A stretch of DNA of 64,000 nucleotides from assembly GCA_020746105.1 (NCBI GenBank), contig CM036620.1, positions 26,310,604 through 26,374,603 on the forward strand, given 5' to 3'. The notes under the pieces are model-generated. The model worked only from the letters and a program-made list of their open reading frames with translations, was not told where the DNA came from and did no database searches. The stretch is from Trogon surrucura (lineage: Eukaryota > Chordata > Aves > Trogoniformes > Trogonidae). A program made the translations under genes and the position numbers. Below, piece by piece: positions 48,208 through 59,343 of this stretch; the stretch's first letter is position 1; every line of letters starts with the position of its first letter.

Positions 48208-48356
48208 GGGAGGTCGTGGAGTCTCCATCTTTGGAGACTTTCAGAACTCACCTAGATGCAATCTTGTGTCCTGTGTTCTAGGCAATCCTGCTTTAGCAGG
48301 GGAGTTGGACTAGATGATCTCTAGAGGTCCTTCCAACACCAACAATTCTGTGATTA
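48208..48356 (+). mobile_element. CR1 3' tail fused to the 28S segment
   Basis: Starts immediately after the 28S sequence with GGGAGGTCGTGGAGTCTCC, the end of CR1 ORF2. It runs through GGGGAGTTGGACTAGATGATC and GGTCCTTCCAACACCAACAA to the tail ATTCTGTGATT. Same strand as the 28S part, with no spacer. The composite 47724-48356 therefore looks like a single insertion made from a chimeric RNA or by template switching during CR1 reverse transcription. Confidence 0.92.
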
Positions 48357-50603
48357 CTCACTCAGAGTTTCTGAATTTCAATACAAAGGTTAGACAAACC
48401 TAAATCAGTGCTGCCTGCCATCAGAGCCCAGGATCCCTCAGGATATCTATTGCAGGGTTGCAATACAGGCCTTTGAGAGTCTGTTCCCACTGTCTGCTTT
48501 TGGGTGGGGCTTGATGTTCTTCCTTTCTGCTTGAGGAGGCTCTTCATGCCAGCTAAATGTGTCCAGAAAGGGCTGCTCAGGTGGTTCTCAACAAAGTCCT
48601 TGCCCAGGCAGGCTTCAGCCTCCCAACAACTGGAAAAATTCCAGTGGCCAACTGTTTGGTCTCCTGCTGGGAGTTCTTTCACACTGTGTATAAATACCAC
48701 TGGTGAGCCCCAAAGCAGCTTTCCTACCAGTAAGTGGTAGGGGAAAAAAAATTCTCCCCAGGTGTGGGAATGCCTAACCCATGAGTCAAGCTGACTTGAC
48801 TTCAAATGCTGGAGAGAAAAAAAATCAAAAGGAAAAGCACCAAGCCTATTCAATAGAGTTAACATTTAAATTTTGAATTCTGAGCATGAAACAAAGGATA
48901 GAAAAGGAAAACACAGACATGACAACAGAAGAAAAGGAACCTCAGCCTGTCCTTCTAGCTTGACCAGGGATTTCTCTGAGACCTACCTTGGTTTGAAAAA
49001 ACGGCATGCTGGTGGCTCAGCATGCTATCTCCACCATCTTGTCTTGCCTGTCAAAGCTGTTCAACCACAGAGCCAGGACAGCAGCCTGCAGATCCATCTC
49101 CCTCCCGGGCACTGTAGCAGGCACCTCCATCCAAGCTGCCTCCGGGCAGCATTGCCCGAGATGCAGCTCAGGCTCTATCTTCTCCCTGCTTCTTGTTTCT
49201 TTCAGCGTCTCTCACTTCAGGCCTCTCTGATCCTGTTTTGGTCTAAGAGGAACAGTGAGATGCATAGTGCAGCACCCTGCAAAACTGAAAAAACATCAGT
49301 TTTTGCTCATGCACCAACTTGTTTGTATTTCAGTTAAGTAGCCTCATTGAAGGCATGACATTTTCATTGCCATTGTAGCACTTAATAAATCATACATCTA
49401 CTGAAGGATTGACTGCATAAACATCTTGTTAAATTTGCTGTCACTACTTCTCTGTGATCTGAAGATAACCATATAACTTCTTGCAAATACTAGTTATTAG
49501 TCTTGACAGATCTGGCACGTGTAACAAATTCTGCAATCTCTTCCTGGTATAAGCATTTCCCAACCACCTGATCACCACAGCCTTTGTGTCACCTGGAGAG
49601 CCTCCAGCTTCCTCCACAGAATTTCTTAATTCTTTCATCTGATCTCACAGCTGCTCTACATCCACCTAATTGAAGCAGTCACATCTGGAAAGGAAGCATG
49701 AGCTGATACCATAATGTTTGCTTCCAGATGTGGTATTTCCTAGTGATGTCATACCACTCATGAAAAGACTGCAGGCAAAATGCATCACAGGCAGAACTGA
49801 AAAAAAGAATTATAGTCAAAGTGGATTTGATGAAGGCATCTTTTTTTTTCTTCACAGCAGAAAAAATGCAGCCATTGACCTGGTTTAATAGTTGGCTCAT
49901 TAAAAGATGTACTACAGTCAAAACTCTGAAAGCACAGAGCCTTTTTCTAGTTTATGAAATTTATTTTAGCGATTAGAAAGAATTTTTGTTTACAAGTGGC
50001 AACTCATCACACTAACAACCAGGTTGCCAGCAAACTGATAATTTTAGCTTTACAAACACTGTTACAAAAATATCTTCCAAAAAAACTTTTGACTTCAAGG
50101 TATGAGAAGTAGGTACCTAGTAAACTTAGCCTGGAGTTTGGGTTTAGGTTTAGATTCTGAAACTGTTTTTTTTCTGAGTGCTTATATGGACATATACATT
50201 TCGCTGTTAACAGTTTTATAGGCACTGATAAGCCTTCACTGTTTCAGCTAAAAGGCTAATCGATAGCTTTTGGAGAGAAGTATAAAACCATAATTTCTGA
50301 ATCCAAGCACGCTAGCTAGTGCATGTCTTTAATATTTTATAGAAAGCAAAGGATTACCTGAAAAGAGACTGATAATTACCAACTCTGAATTTACTGCATA
50401 GATGTTGCACCTTTTTGAGAATGAAATTAATTTTGCTTTAGAGCAAAAAAAGTATCCATATATATATACTTTCCATGTTAACTATACTAGAAATTGTTTA
50501 CACCTCTAGAGTATCACCACAATAGTAAAAGCCACATTTCTTAAAACATGATGTCATATATTAGCTAACAGATTTGCATAGCACTTTAAACCCTCAGGAT
50601 TAT
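48357..50603. other. Intergenic, no gene seen
   Basis: 2.2 kb. Open frames of 167 codons (48362-48865 -) and 154 codons (48873-49337 +) occur in a moderately GC-rich patch, but neither shows a known domain or flanking splice logic that I can support. A TATATATATA run lies at 50458-50468. Confidence 0.45.
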
Positions 50604-51750
50604 TAGAATCATAGAATAGTTGGAAGGGACCTTATAAGATTACCTATTTCAAACCCTCCTGCGAAGGCCAGGGACACCTCCCACTAGACCAGGTTGCTCA
50701 GAGCTCCATCCAGTCTGGTCTTGAACACTGTGGAGGCATCCAAACCTTGTCCGGGCAACCTGTTCCAGTGTCTCACCACCCTCATTGTGAGGAATTCCTT
50801 CCTTATATCTAATCTAAATCTCCCCTCTCAGTTGAATCTCCTGTCCCATCACTACATGCCCTTGTAAAAGTCCCTCTTCAGCTTTCTCATAGACACCTTC
50901 AGGTACTGCAAGGCCACTATAAAGTCTCCCTGGAGCCTTCTCCAGCCTGAACAACCTCAACTCTCTCAGCCCGTCATCATAGCAGAGGTGCTCCAGCCCT
51001 CTGATCACCTTCATGGCCTTCCTCTGGACCGTCTCCAACAGATCCATGTCCTTCTCATGTTGGGGACCCTAATGCTGGACACAGGGCTGCAGGGGTGGTC
51101 TCATGACAGTCGAGTAGAGGGGGTGAATCACCTCCCTCGACGTACTGGCCATGCCTCTGTTGATGCAGTCCAGGATGGGACTGGCCTTCTGGGCTGAGAG
51201 CACACACTGTTGGCTCATATTTAATTTTTTATCCACCAACTCTCCCAAGTTCTTCTTTGCAGGGCTGCTCTCAATCTACTCATCACCCAGCCCCATTTGT
51301 GCTTGGGATTGCCCCAAGACAGGTACAGGACCTTGAATTTGGCCTTTTTGATCTTTCTGACATTTGCACAGACTCACCTCTCTCCAGTCTGTCAAGGTCC
51401 CTCTGGATGATATCCCTTCCCTCCAGAGTGCCAACTGCACTACACGGCTTGGTGGTGTTGGCAAACCTGCAGAGGGTGCACTGAATCCCACTGCCCAGGT
51501 TGCTGACGAAGATGTTAAACAGTGCTGGTCCCACTACTGACCCCTGAGGAAGACCCCTCATCACTGGTCTCCAGTCAGACATTGGTCATCCAGCTAGTTC
51601 CTTATCCACTGAGTGGTCCATCCGTCAAATCCAAGTCTCAACAATTTAGAGACCAGGATGTCATGTGGGACTGTCAAATGCTTTGCATGAGTCCAGGTAG
51701 ATGACATCGGTTGCACTCCCCTTATCCACCCATGCTATAGCCACATTGTA
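50604..51750 (-). mobile_element. CR1 LINE fragment with part of reverse transcriptase
   Basis: The longest CR1 in the window, about 1.15 kb. The 3' tail is at 50604 (TAGAATCATAGAATAGTTGG on the plus strand) and the 5' truncation near 51750. The minus-strand translation at 51283-51582 keeps RT wording (LPQGSVVGPALFNIF, LEGRDIIQRDLDRLE). The catalytic FADD motif is replaced by FANT, so the enzyme is dead. Stops and frame changes follow downstream. Confidence 0.95.
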
Positions 51751-51840
51751 TCCTTTCTTGGCAGTTAACAAAAGAAGAAAATAACTCTCCCTTGGTAACA
51801 GAGGAAATATATTGACCATTCTCATCCAGGAATGTCATAA

Positions 51841-51930
51841 ATCACAGGATCGTAGAATGGCCTAGGCTGGAAGGAACCTTAGAGATCATTTTAATCCAAC
51901 CTCCCTGTCATGGGCAGGGACGCCTCTCAA
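51841..51930 (-). mobile_element. Truncated SINE/CR1 tail
   Basis: Ninety bases nearly identical to the tail half of the SINE at 23960-24138: both share AGAATGGCCTAGGCTGGAAGG and CCTCCCTGTCATGGGCAGGGA. The tRNA-like head is absent. It is either a 5'-truncated TguSINE1-type copy or the CR1 subfamily that donated the tail. Confidence 0.85.
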
Positions 51931-54900
51931 GTATGTCATCACAAGTTTCTCTCTGGCTGAACCACTTGATGTGTGGGAGTCATACAAGTAGGTAATTAAT
52001 AGGAGAATTATTTTGGTTAGGAAGCATATCTATAAAAGATTTTTTTTTTTTTTCTGAAGAACATTTTTTCCCCTTGCTCACCCCACTTCCAAGGCACTCA
52101 CAACGGAAAAAAGCTGATGAGAACTTAAGTTAAACTGCCTTGTGAGGTTTCAGTAATTCAAGTCACGTGCAATTTATTAACTTTGAAGTACTAAAATATC
52201 TTGTTGAGATTCAAAATATTTCTACATTTGTAAATTCTTGATTTTTAAGGACTTTGAATCCCAGAAAAAAACACCCTGAAACATGAGCATTTCATATCAG
52301 CAAAAGTTCTGCATGCAAATACCAGACCTTCTTGTGCAGAGCAATTCCAAATCCTACTTAGCTCTCATAATAGCCCCCTTTAGTCTGGGAGATTTCTGCA
52401 GCATGCATCAGGTGAGTGTAATTATTTCTCTAACAGAAATTATTCTGTTAACACTTTCTGCTTATACTTCAAGGTAAAGAACATTTCTTCACCCAGGGTA
52501 ATACCCAGTGATACAACTGCAGCTTCCTGAAGCTGAGATTTCTATCACTCTATAAATCCAAGAAAACTTTTAAAGACATTCCTCAGCTACAACCTGATTG
52601 TGCAAATGCAAGTCCATGTGGCACCAGGTGGGTGCAAACATCTCCCAGGTAGAGGGGCCTTGTGCTGTCAAACTCCTCTTCCCCAGGCTGCTGTTTGCAT
52701 GGAAAGCACCATGGAGAAAACAGAACAAAACCACATCCAAGAGCAAAAACAGCTGGGCATCTTGAATATCTCTGGTCCTGATGTCCACCAAAATAACCTA
52801 CAACCAAAGAAATTCAGGAGTCTACTAATGTCTAATGTTTCTAAAAAGTACTCTCATGTGTTCACCCATAAGAAGATAATGGATTCCCCATTGCAGCTCA
52901 GCAAAGAACTTATTCTGTGATCAAAAGGTAAAGCACCCATTGAAGTTTTTTGCAGTCCCGTTTTTCTTCCCGTGATATAAATCTGGCCACATCAAAACCC
53001 ACCATGTCATTAGTGCACTGACGACTCCTAAAACTGAGCTGTTGTTCATGTATCACCTAGTAAAACCTGCCAAACTATTCTATGACCGCTAAATTAAGAC
53101 TAATGTCTTCTTCGTCAGCAGCCCCTGGGCTCCGATGAGTGGAAAATGTCATTGACCTTAATCAGATCAGACACCAGCTTCTCTCAACTCTATGTCAAAG
53201 TCTATTTGATTTCATGCTTCATTATAAAATCAATTAATTGTCTCATTGCCTAGTCATTTTATAAGTTATTTATAAGATATATTGTGCTGATATTCAAAAA
53301 ACAGTAGGTAGTCAGGATATTTTGTACAGGTCCCAAACAGCATGCACAGAGAACAGCATTATTTTTGAAAGACGCAGCCCATAGAAACCAATGTCATGAA
53401 CGATTTCACCCCATCATCCAAAATGATGTGATCAATTGTACCAGCCAGGGGGGGTATTTCCTGTACAGCTAAAAGCCCTCCTGTCACAGGGGCTTCTTAG
53501 TCTCTGACAAGGAGAGGAGCTCCTTTCACAAATTCATCCTCAGCATCACCTTTTGCCAGTGCACTCGCACTTCCCCACAGAAGATCTCAACCTCCTTAGA
53601 GCCAAAACGTCTTCAGTGCAGTGAAGCACTCTAGAAGCTGAAATTAAGTATGGAACAACAAGTTAATCAGTACAGGCATTGCAACATGCTGGGAAAATTA
53701 AGCCACAATGGAAAAATGAAACAATTTAAGCCATGGAAAATTTTAAGCCACAATGTGGCTCTTTGTTGCTTTGCAGTAATTATTTCATTTTACAAGCAAC
53801 TTGGAAATTTCGGTAGATGTTTATGGAAAAAAAGGATCATTCACTCAAAGCATGAGTTTCCAAATGAAGTTGTTTTAAAGTATGTTATTTATAGCTTACC
53901 TATCCAGTTTTTCATTTATGTCTAGGTTCAGTAAAGCACTTAACCATGACGCATTTGAGTTCAAGATGCACTTACATGAATATATAACCGGAGGCACTTA
54001 TTTCAGGCAAACAGGATTCTAGCGTTAGCAGTTAGAGAAAGAATTTGCTAAGCTTCAAACCTACAAAAAATACGCATATATCTTTTCTACTGCAGATAAC
54101 CATTGCAGTGGATGTGGGCTGGAAACCTGTATTTCTGTTTTTGTCTTAACCTTTGTTGCAGTTGTCTAAAGAATGTTTTGTCTTATCTTTCCTGAATAAG
54201 TGCTCCTACAACAAACATCAGATTTTTCTACCTTGGATTTAAATTACACAATGTAGCTTTATCCACTATTCCTCAAGTTAATTCATTGATAGCCTGTCAT
54301 GTTCTCTTCCTCTGTGATTTATGAATATTCTTTGGAAGCAGCATGATAGCATTACTTTAACCCTACCCTACTTTTGAGGTATCAGTGATTTACACAAGCT
54401 TGTGTAGCAGCTCTTCTGAAACCAGTCTTTATTCATATGGAAGCTGCATAAGTCACAGTCAGAGCTGAGTTTTACCCAGCATAGTATCCTGGTTTTGACA
54501 CCAACCATCACTAATTCTTTCAAAGAACATGCATGGGGACTTAAAAAGGGCAGATATGGAAAAGCTTACTGCCTACCGAACATTTTTCTGCCCTTATTAA
54601 TTGGAAGTTGATTTAGGTCTCCCCCCACATTTTTTTTTGTTTTATTTAATCAATATCAATGCAGCTTTTGGTAGCTGAATTATCTGTAAAAGCAAATACC
54701 CTTTTTTTGGAGTCCTAGAGCCCTGGCTGTGTAACAGGGCATGTCTGACCGCTCCGAGACACCGACAAAGCCAGCCCACTGCCTTCCTCAGGCAGGACAT
54801 CTCCTGCCCATCAGTGGGATCAACCCCACAGACCTGACTTCAGTTTGGCAAGCACTCTGCTGGCAATGCAGGGGAATGACTGGAATGACAAGTGATGGGG

Positions 54901-56574
54901 TGACTTTAAGTAAGCTAAGCAATATTCACCCAGAAGACAAATATTAAAGGGGGAAATACTAATCTCAAAACAGCTTAAAGTATCTCATATTTTAGGTGTC
55001 CCTTCATCTTTTACACAGAGGCAGGTGAAGTCCACAGAGTTTCACACCCTCCCTGCTAGATCTATGTCTGCTGGTCAGGGTCCCATTTTATCTATTCCTG
55101 GAAAGTGATACTTACACAAATGATATATTTCTTGAAGTTTCTTCACTACTACTCTGCCCTCCTTTCCCAGTACAAAGCCTGAACAGCTGCATTTACCCGC
55201 ATTGTTTAACTGCTGATAACTTGCCTTAATCAAATTTGTTCAGTTAATAAATAACCCAAGTGCTTAAGTTGAGATCACATGAGGAGGACCATGTCTTGTG
55301 GCAGATACACCCTTGTGAATGGGATGGGCACACTGCAAATGCTTGATTGCTGCTAGGAGACCTGCCTTCAAAGAACACCTTCCACCAGCTCACATACAGC
55401 CCCTGCTCTGAGTTCCCAAGGGGCCTGGCATATTTGGCATGTTGAGTAGAGCCCTACCTACCCCACGGGCTCCCAGAGTGGGAGGGCAGCAAAATTTTCA
55501 TGTTACAAGTCTAGTAAATGCCAACTGGAAAGCATTGGAAAATAAAGTCTGAAGGAACAAGTCTCTGAACACCTGAGATTAGATAAGCCAGTTTGGTAAG
55601 TTCCCTGCTTCTAGAAGATGAAAACTATTACCCTTCTGGAGTGAGAATCTGCAAATTAGAAGTAAACACTTGGCCTCACCAAATTATTGATAGTTTCTAT
55701 TGACTTGGTGAGAAATTCAATATTTTTTTAATTTAAACTACTAGGAGACATGCTTATTAAAATATCAGTTTTCAATGTTTCTCTGAGTCATAGAGGTCTA
55801 ATTTATCTGGATTAGTTATTCAACAGTCTTTGTTTTCTTTGCTTGAAAGATACCTGTCTCTAAGAACTAGGTAAGATATTTCTTCTGGCAAAACTACTTA
55901 CAACAGTACTTAGGTAAATTTCTGTAAGTTAGACTGATTGTATATAGTACTCATAGCTGAGAATTGCATTTCTTCATGTATGTCACCCGTAAGAACACAA
56001 AATATTGCTTTCAGACTTCTGCCTTCACTCTGGTAGAATAAAAGAATGATTCAGGACTTGCTAAATAACCTTCTCATCCTGTAACTAGGAAGATAGTCAC
56101 AATTTCAAACTCAGAGAAAAGACCACATGCAGGACTGTGTCTGAAAAAGGAAGAGGATAAAAATAGCTATAGATCATAACGCCAAGGGTTTCAACATTAA
56201 TGGTCTGTCTTTTCTATTCAGTTTATTAAAAATTAACATCACTGTTTGGCCATGCAAGGATATCTCTTAGGAATAACTGGGTTTAAGTCTTAATCACAAA
56301 TAGGTCAGGTTGTTTTCACATTTCTGTTTTGTAGGATTCAAAAGTCTTTTCCTTTGTGCTAGGAGCTCACCTCAAGCGCTACAGAAATTGAGATGGTGCA
56401 GGACCTTCCTGGAATAAGTCCTAAATTTGCATAATTTACTTAAGTAGCAAAATTCTTCACAGAGGATAACACAAGTCCACAAACAGGTTTTAGGTTCTCA
56501 CTTCTGGTGAGAGTACCTTCACCAGCTTTAGTCACAGTTTTGGCATTCCAGTAGAAGACAGATATGTACTTACT
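51931..56574. other. Intergenic, no gene seen
   Basis: 4.6 kb of A/T-rich sequence with a T14 run at 52040-52053. Open frames up to about 106 codons (52600-52920 +) are unrecognised. No RNA gene or transposon identified. Confidence 0.5.
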
Positions 56575-56957
56575 GGAAAGGCTGAGAGAGCTGGGGGTTG
56601 TTCAGTCTGGAGAAGAGAAGCTCAAGGGATCATATTAGTTTATATAAACACCTGAGGGAATTTGGCGTGAAGATAAGAGAGTCAGACTCTGCTCAGTAGT
56701 GCCCACAGGGAGAACATGAGACAGTGGATACATATGAAAAAACATGAAATTCTACCTGAATGCAAGAATACACTTTTATACCGTGAAGGCAGTCGAACAC
56801 TGGAGCAGGTTGCCCGAAGAGGCAATCAAAGAGGTTGTGAAGATATTAAAAATCCAGCTAGACATGGTACCGAGCAACCAGATCTTGCCACCCCTGCGTG
56901 AGCAGGGCGACTGGACTAGAAGATCTTAAGAGGTCCCTTCCAACCTAAGTGACTGAT
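56575..56957 (+). mobile_element. CR1 3' fragment, diverged
   Basis: ORF2 C-terminal wording is visible in several broken frames (GGAAAGGCTGAGAGAGCTGG; translation VKAVEHWSRLPEEAI at about 56776-56825). The 3' UTR end GATCTTAAGAGGTCCCTTCC and a short AACCTAAGTGACTG tail follow. More diverged than the copies at 1-291 and 30745-31285. Confidence 0.88.
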
Positions 56958-58043
56958 ATTAACACCATAATCTACAGCAGCAACACAAAAAAATCATTCT
57001 GTTACTGCTATGTTCTTGCACACACAACATCAATTTTTGTATCATCTGTAGTTGTCATTGGGCTACAAGTAACTGCAAATAGTTCCTATTGATTAGCCTC
57101 TAGTTGGTGGATAATGTGAGGAAATGAGGTCAAAGATAGCTTCAGCAATGGAACAAACACATCATCTGCAGCATTAGCGGCTGGCTAAAGTGTTTGCAAC
57201 CAAAGTCATATGAAGGGCAAATCCTCTTTCCAGCAACTCATTGTGCTCAAAGATATAATCCTCGCACTGCATGTGATTGTTTTTGGTTCCATTCTCTGCT
57301 TTGAAGGACTTACGTAAAATAAACCTTGTGAGAAAGTGTAAACTACGCTAAACTTAGAAGATGCCTGCCAACATTTTTTAGCTTTTTTTTTTTCTCCCAT
57401 TGAAGAATGCAGATACATTCATGAGCCACTGAGTAACTAAATCAACAAATGTACTTCTGCAGGTGACAAAAGTCTCCCTTGCTTTCAAACACGAACATGC
57501 ATATATAGCTACTCCCAGATAAACTCTTCCTGTACTTTCATTTCAGAGCACTGCACTGTGTCTCCTGCAGTGCCCACGAAGCCCTAACCCCTGTTGATCT
57601 CTGTCAGAAAGTAGCTGATCCATCTCAGGTTGGAACGAGAAATGACACACTTCAGCTTCTACCAGAGACAGAAATCTCCACTGACGACTCAGAAAAGAGG
57701 GATCCTCACCTTGCTAGCTGGATTTTACCATCTGTGGACTCCTCTCTTTTCCATTCTGGACAGAATTATTCTCACTTATGGTAAGAGATCAGCAGTGCAA
57801 GGTGTAGGCAGGTTCCTCCCTTTTTATATTGATTTCCACTTTAATGTCAGCTACTTTAACTCAATAGCTTTCAAAAGTTTGTAAAATATTGCACGAATTA
57901 TCAGGAACACAAAGCTACTTTGATTTCTTTCAATGCTGGGGCAAAAAATGTCAGAAGAGCTCTCCAAACAGCAAACTTCGACTGAAAGAAAAATTGAAAG
58001 GAACTTCGTAAGTTTACTGACATCTTAACAAAAGCGGTATATT
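56958..58043. other. Intergenic, no gene seen
   Basis: 1.1 kb of A/T-rich sequence between a CR1 and the LTR. No exon, RNA or repeat recognised. Confidence 0.5.
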
Positions 58044-58186
58044 TGGTTTGTCTGGCCAGATTTTGGTGGCAGGTGGGGCTATAGGGGTGGCTTCTGCAAG
58101 AAGCTTCTAGAAGTTTCCGCTAAGTCTGACAGAGCTAATGTCAGCCAGCTCCAAAGACAGACCCACCGCTGGCCAAGGCTGAGCCT

Positions 58187-58384
58187 ATCATAGAATCGTA
58201 TCAGCTGGAAGAGGCCTAGAAGATCGAGTCCAACTTTTGTCCCAGCTCTATCAACCTACTAAATGATTCCCTCCAACACAACATCTGCCTGTCTCTTAAA
58301 CACCTCCAGGGATGGTGACTCAACCACGTCCCTGGGCAGCCTGTTCCAGTGGCTGACAACCCTTTCAGTAAAGAAATACTTCAA
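58187..58384 (-). mobile_element. CR1 fragment nested in the LTR
   Basis: Plus strand ATCATAGAATCGTATCAGC, then CACCTCCAGGGATGGTGACTC and GGGCAGCCTGTTCCAGTGGC: the reverse complement of a CR1 3' end. LTR sequence stops at GAGCCTATCA on one side and resumes with AATGATAGGAGAGGAACGCC on the other. The CR1 therefore inserted into an existing LTR. Confidence 0.88.
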
Positions 58385-58589
58385 CAATGATAGGAGAGGA
58401 ACGCCTCTGTGAAAACAGATTTAAGAAACGAGGAAGAAAGAACTGCACCACACAACAACTGGTAGAGGGAGAGAGGAGTGAGAATATGTGAAGACACCAA
58501 GAAGAGGGGGAAGGATGTGCTCCATGCACCGGAGCAGAGAGTCCCCCGGGTTGTGGTGAAGAGGCAGGCTGTCTCCCTGCAGCCCATGG

Positions 58590-58890
58590 AAGTGACAGGG
58601 TGTAGATGTCCACCTGTGGCCCATGGAGGACCCCATGCCGGAGTGGGTGGATGCCTGAAGGGGCCTGTGACCCCGTGGGAAGCCCACACTGGAGCAGGTT
58701 CCTTCCAGAACCTGTAGCCCGTGGAGAGAGAGAAGCCCACGCTGGAGCAGGTTGGCTGGCAGGACTTTTGAGATGCTGTGGCGGACTCACACTGAAGCAG
58801 TTTCCCCCTGAAGGACTGCACCCCATGGAGAGACTCACGTTGGGGCAGTTTATAAAAACTGTCTCTCGTGAGACGACTCACATTGGAGAA
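58590..58890 (+). repeat. Degenerate tandem units within the LTR
   Basis: Imperfect units of roughly 35-50 bases built on GTGGGAAGCCCACACTGGAGCA (starts near 58674, 58723, 58775, 58823 and 58865, the later ones more diverged). Their length is often a multiple of three or lacks stops, which explains long open frames on both strands here. Typical of this avian LTR type; not coding. Confidence 0.7.
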
Positions 58891-59343
58891 AGTGTGTGCG
58901 GATCATCTCCTGTGAGAGGGACAACACAATGGCCCAGGGGAAGAGTGAAGTGTCCTCCTTTGGAGGATGAAGGAGTGGTGGAGACAACATTGGATGAAGT
59001 GACCACAACCCCCATTCCCTGTCTCCCTGCACCACTCAGGGGGAGGAGGTGAATAAATTGGGATTGACATTAAGCCTGGGAAGAAGGGAGGGGGGGGGGG
59101 GAAGGTGTCACTTTTATTTTAACATCTGTTTTATTTCTCATTACTCTTCTCTGATTTGCTTTTTAATAAATTTAACTAATTTCCCCAAAATGGAGTCTGG
59201 TTTGCCTAGGACGGTAGATGCTGGCCATCTGCTGGTCCTTACCTCAAACCATGGGCCCTTCCTTTTATTTTCTCCCCGTCTAGCAGAGAAGGAGGGGGTG
59301 ACAGAGCAGCTGTGTGGGCACCTGGCTGCCAGTGCCCACACCA

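Larger units (their letters stand above)
58044..59343 (+). mobile_element. Solo LTR of avian ERV-L-like retrovirus, with nested CR1
   Basis: Begins TGGTTTGTCTGGCC and ends CCCACACCA, consistent with TG...CA ends. Recognisable avian LTR blocks are GACAGAGCTAATGTCAGCC, ACCCACCGCTGGCCAAGGCT, TGGCCCATGGAGGACCCC, the poly(A) signal AATAAA at 59165-59170, and CCTGGCTGCCAGTGCCCACA at the 3' end. No gag, pol or env sequence adjoins it on either side, so it is a solo LTR left by recombination between two LTRs. No target-site duplication is obvious. The family name is by recognition; the ERV class is less certain than the LTR call. Confidence 0.75.

Noticed and set aside
48362-48865. 167-codon minus-strand open frame
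   Set aside because: The longest frame outside repeats, but with no recognisable domain or start context, and overlapped by open frames on the other strand; treated as chance.
58365-59052. Open frames of 148-166 codons on both strands
   Set aside because: They lie in the tandem-unit part of an LTR, overlap one another in several frames and show no domain.
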